Source: Candidatus Peregrinibacteria bacterium
GTDB lineage: Bacteria > Patescibacteriota > Gracilibacteria > UBA1369 > UBA12463
Reading direction: 5' to 3'
Assembly: GCA_023245695.1 (NCBI GenBank)
Contig: JAHFJT010000033.1
Coordinates: 1-7,164, forward strand
DNA length: 7,164 bases
The notes under the pieces are model-generated. The model did not search any database, was not told the DNA's origin, and was given only the letters and a program-made list of their open reading frames with translations. Positions within the stretch are counted from its first letter, which is position 1. Every line of letters starts with the position of its first letter. This document shows positions 4,729 through 7,164 of this stretch, one piece after another. A program made the position numbers and the translations under genes.

Positions 4729-7164
4729 TTACCACACCTTTTCGATCGTCACGTTCTGGTAGTAGTTGTGGAGAATGTCCTGATAGGTTTTGCCGGCTTG
4801 GGCCATACCGAGTGCTCCGCAGCCACTCATGCCGACACCATGTCCGGCCTGAGATTTACCGGCGCAGTAAGGATCATCGATCGCGATGAGGAAGTCTGCA
4901 TTTTTCCAGCCCCAGACTTCAGCGGCGCTCTTGGTACGGCCGGTGTCGGACGAAAAGTACGGCGCACGAACGACCGCACCCTGATACTTAATAATCACGC
5001 CTGCGGTATCGTCGACGGACTTCGCGGAGAGCGGTGAACGCTTTTCGTATCCATATCCGATATACTTCTGGGAGTGCTCAGGATTGTCATCGACATCGTA
5101 TGGTTTACCAGGAAACTTCATCCCTTTCCCAACGGTTGAGTAGTAGAGTACGTAGTTGCGTGCGGCAACGACGATCGCTTTTTTCTTTTCAATTGGATCG
5201 CCATTGAGGGTCTCGGCGAGGCCTTTGAGATAGTCTTCAATCGGGAGCTCATTGATCACTCCTTCGTTGCGAACTTCGAGAACTCCGCGGAACTCGTTGT
5301 CGTTGATCGATGGGTCCCACGATGCCTTGCGGCTCCAGTTGTCGACGCGGAGAATGGTACCTGGATCAGGAATGAACTGGACCGGGTCGTCCACCACCTG
5401 GAAGAAGTTGTTTGCGAGAATTTCGTAGGCGCCGTTTTGCGGCTGTACCGTCACCTTAGTGTCGCGACTGAAGGTCGCGGTATAGGATCCTGATTTTACT
5501 GTAAAGAAGCCGTTTCCCGTGATTATTGGTGTGTCAGAAAAGCTGAGGAGCACGCGGACGTTATTACCTTTGGAGGATATAGATGTTGGCACTGAGCTTG
5601 ATGGAACGGGTGTTGAAATGGGAGTGGGTACAGGGGCGGGACCCACACCCAAGGTGCTTGCCTGCTGGTTCGCACTCACCGCTGGTTCGTGTGTAGCCGT
5701 TCGCTTCGCATTTACATTGATGGTTTTTGTGGTGACTCGTGTCGAGCCGACATAAGCGTCAAGTTTTATTTTTCCGAAGGTGAATATTTTCGGAACGAGA
5801 ATCTGTGCGCTAAATGTACCCGTTTCGCCTGGCGGAATTGAGGACTCGATCAAAGAACTTGAGAGAATTTTGAGACGAGACGTTCCTGTTTTTCGGAGCT
5901 GCGGCGCGTTCGCATTCGTCCAGGTTGTCCCGCCCATATTGCGGAGCTTGATCGTGACGGTCTGTGTGGTATTCGGAAAGGCGTCGAACTGGCTCAGCGC
6001 CGCCGGTACGGCGGCGTAATCCTTTTCATATACAAATGTATTGAAGTGAATATTCTTGTTTGTCATCCAGGCAAAACCTTCCACCATTGGCGTAAAGTGC
6101 TCCTCGTATGGACCCGCTACCCTAGGCGCCTTTAGATTAAAAATAAAGTGCCCTACCTCGCCAGGAAGTACTCCTTCTTGACTGAGAAATCCGGCTCTAC
6201 TCCCTGGCACCTCAAGAAACTCTGTCTTGCGATCTCGTGGCTGATCGGTTCCCAGTCGTACATTTTTATTTCCCTTATTCTGCCAATTTACGTTACCCGT
6301 GTTTTTGAGATCGACCGTATAGGTGAACACTTCACCGGCCTTAATAATTGCCGGGACTTGTGACGTCGAGACCAGATCATATGTAAACTGTGCTGGCGTG
6401 GTCTGTACAGAAATTTCAACGCGCTTTCCAAGCTTAGTTTTGTCATTGATTATAGGTACCAACTTGAGCGTTTTCAGGCTCGATTTAAAACCTCCTGCGA
6501 GAGTAACTGTGAACGTTGCCGTCTCGCCGGGCGAGATGCTCCGAGGTGACTGCATCGGAAAGGTAATTCTTCCAGGTGGAGCCTGTACTTGGATGTAATC
6601 TCGAATACTATCCATATCATTCACCACGAGTGATGTGTCGCTACTCCAGGAGAGCGTCCCGGTATTCTTTAACTGAATATTGAGGCTTTTTGACTGCTCA
6701 GGATTGAGATCTACAAAGAGAATACCGCTCTCGTCATCGTAGTTATATCCTTGCTCTTTCTGTTTTTTGAAACTCACCTCTTCGATGGTGGTAGTGATCG
6801 ACGAACGGGCAAGCTGTGCAATGAGCGGAAGCTTGTCATAGAGATTTTTTCCTGGGCAGGAGGTTGACATGACATCTCGATGGCCAAGCACATTTGGCGT
6901 GAAGCCGCCTCGAAATACCGACTTTCCTGTTGGATCGATGCCATGGATCTTCGTTTTTTCCGAGATCAGCCGTGTCAGTGCGACGAGGGATTTCTCAGAG
7001 ACGTCTCCCGTCTCATAGTTTCCCATGACGGATATACCGATCGCTCCCGTGTTTGCCTTGCCAGCATGCGCACCTATAACCATCTCTCCACCTGCGCGTC
7101 CTTCGTAGATATTTCCATAGGGATCGATAATATAGTTGTACCCGACATCGCCCCACCCTCTCCC
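4729..7164 (-). CDS. Multidomain peptidoglycan hydrolase: PGRP/amidase_2 domain, three FW-like modules, SpoIID domain (N-terminus outside window)
   Basis: The frame is open to the right edge, giving 811 visible residues; the Met at 7083 is internal. Numbering from that Met as 1, the upstream residues GWGDVGYNYIIDPYG and IYEGRAGG plus 1-95 form a PGRP/amidase_2 domain that cuts the lactyl-peptide bond of peptidoglycan. GHRDVMSTSCPG supplies zinc ligands His68 and Cys76, eight apart as in T7 lysozyme (His122/Cys130), and Thr74 sits at the T7 Lys128 position, as in PGRP amidases. The first zinc His and any signal peptide lie beyond the edge. Residues about 122-460 hold three beta modules. A Pro/Ser/Thr linker follows (461-507). 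The SpoIID domain covers 508-784: RGVLEVR, NELPIEDYLKGLAET with probable catalytic Glu624, KKAIVVAARNY, and GHGVGMS (747-753). SpoIID proteins are lytic transglycosylases that act on glycan strands lacking stem peptides. The protein is probably exported, in a cell with no visible sporulation context. Domain calls are strong; activities are inferred. Confidence 0.92.
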   Translation of the reverse strand, partial: GRGWGDVGYNYIIDPYGNIYEGRAGGEMVIGAHAGKANTGAIGISVMGNYETGDVSEKSLVALTRLISEKTKIHGIDPTGKSVFRGGFTPNVLGHRDVMSTSCPGKNLYDKLPLIAQLARSSITTTIEEVSFKKQKEQGYNYDDESGILFVDLNPEQSKSLNIQLKNTGTLSWSSDTSLVVNDMDSIRDYIQVQAPPGRITFPMQSPRSISPGETATFTVTLAGGFKSSLKTLKLVPIINDKTKLGKRVEISVQTTPAQFTYDLVSTSQVPAIIKAGEVFTYTVDLKNTGNVNWQNKGNKNVRLGTDQPRDRKTEFLEVPGSRAGFLSQEGVLPGEVGHFIFNLKAPRVAGPYEEHFTPMVEGFAWMTNKNIHFNTFVYEKDYAAVPAALSQFDAFPNTTQTVTIKLRNMGGTTWTNANAPQLRKTGTSRLKILSSSLIESSIPPGETGTFSAQILVPKIFTFGKIKLDAYVGSTRVTTKTINVNAKRTATHEPAVSANQQASTLGVGPAPVPTPISTPVPSSSVPTSISSKGNNVRVLLSFSDTPIITGNGFFTVKSGSYTATFSRDTKVTVQPQNGAYEILANNFFQVVDDPVQFIPDPGTILRVDNWSRKASWDPSINDNEFRGVLEVRNEGVINELPIEDYLKGLAETLNGDPIEKKKAIVVAARNYVLYYSTVGKGMKFPGKPYDVDDNPEHSQKYIGYGYEKRSPLSAKSVDDTAGVIIKYQGAVVRAPYFSSDTGRTKSAAEVWGWKNADFLIAIDDPYCAGKSQAGHGVGMSGCGALGMAQAGKTYQDILHNYYQNVTIEKVW
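5704..6720 (-). repeat. Three consecutive FW-like (Nbr1 central-domain-like) beta modules within the envelope hydrolase
   Basis: Each module has an N-x-G-x-x-x-W motif: NTGTLSW (140-146), NTGNVNW (261-267) and NMGGTTW (382-388), numbered from the Met at 7083. The starts are exactly 121 residues apart both times. Each is followed by a PGE turn and an aromatic strand: SPGETATF, LPGEVGHF and PPGETGTF. The second has the fullest form, with LGTDQPRDR and a closing EGFAWM. The modules probably act as an extracellular spacer or binding stalk between the two catalytic domains. They have diverged strongly, so the duplication is old. Confidence 0.75.

Overview
The window is a compact, gene-dense bacterial segment of mid GC content. 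It holds five protein-coding genes, two of them cut by the window edges, and no RNA genes, insertion sequences or CRISPR arrays. No gap exceeds about 115 bases. Three features suggest a Patescibacteria (CPR)-type genome, as inference with moderate confidence. The multidomain envelope protein has NTGxxxW / LGTDxPRDR modules next to a SpoIID domain, a style I associate with that group. The internal starts lack Shine-Dalgarno sequences. The informational genes are short and tightly packed. All five visible stops are TAA or TAG; nothing visible requires a variant genetic code.

Layout. Bases 1-1718 (+) are the 3' two thirds of leuS (leucyl-tRNA synthetase). A 114-base spacer follows, with a 10-base tandem repeat and a good sigma70-type promoter with an extended -10. 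That promoter should drive 1833-2939 (+), an alpha/beta hydrolase of unknown substrate. Its stop lies one base from the stop of the convergent rsmI (2941-3696, -). rsmI is preceded seven bases upstream by tsaB (3704-4663, -), which encodes a t6A-biosynthesis subunit carrying an unusual lysine-rich tail of about 108 residues. Beyond a 65-base spacer lies the 3' part of a large gene on the minus strand (4729 to the right edge). It encodes a PGRP/amidase_2 domain, three FW-like beta modules and a SpoIID lytic-transglycosylase domain.

Functionally, leuS, tsaB and rsmI all serve translation: tRNA charging, tRNA t6A37 modification and 16S rRNA C1402 2'-O-methylation. The large protein is a predicted peptidoglycan-remodelling factor that fuses an amidase-type domain with a SpoIID domain; in endospore formers these two activity types are carried by the separate partners SpoIIP and SpoIID. 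The minus-strand genes could form one operon (large hydrolase, tsaB, rsmI). The alpha/beta hydrolase stands apart: it has its own promoter, and the local GC skew is opposite to that of both flanks.
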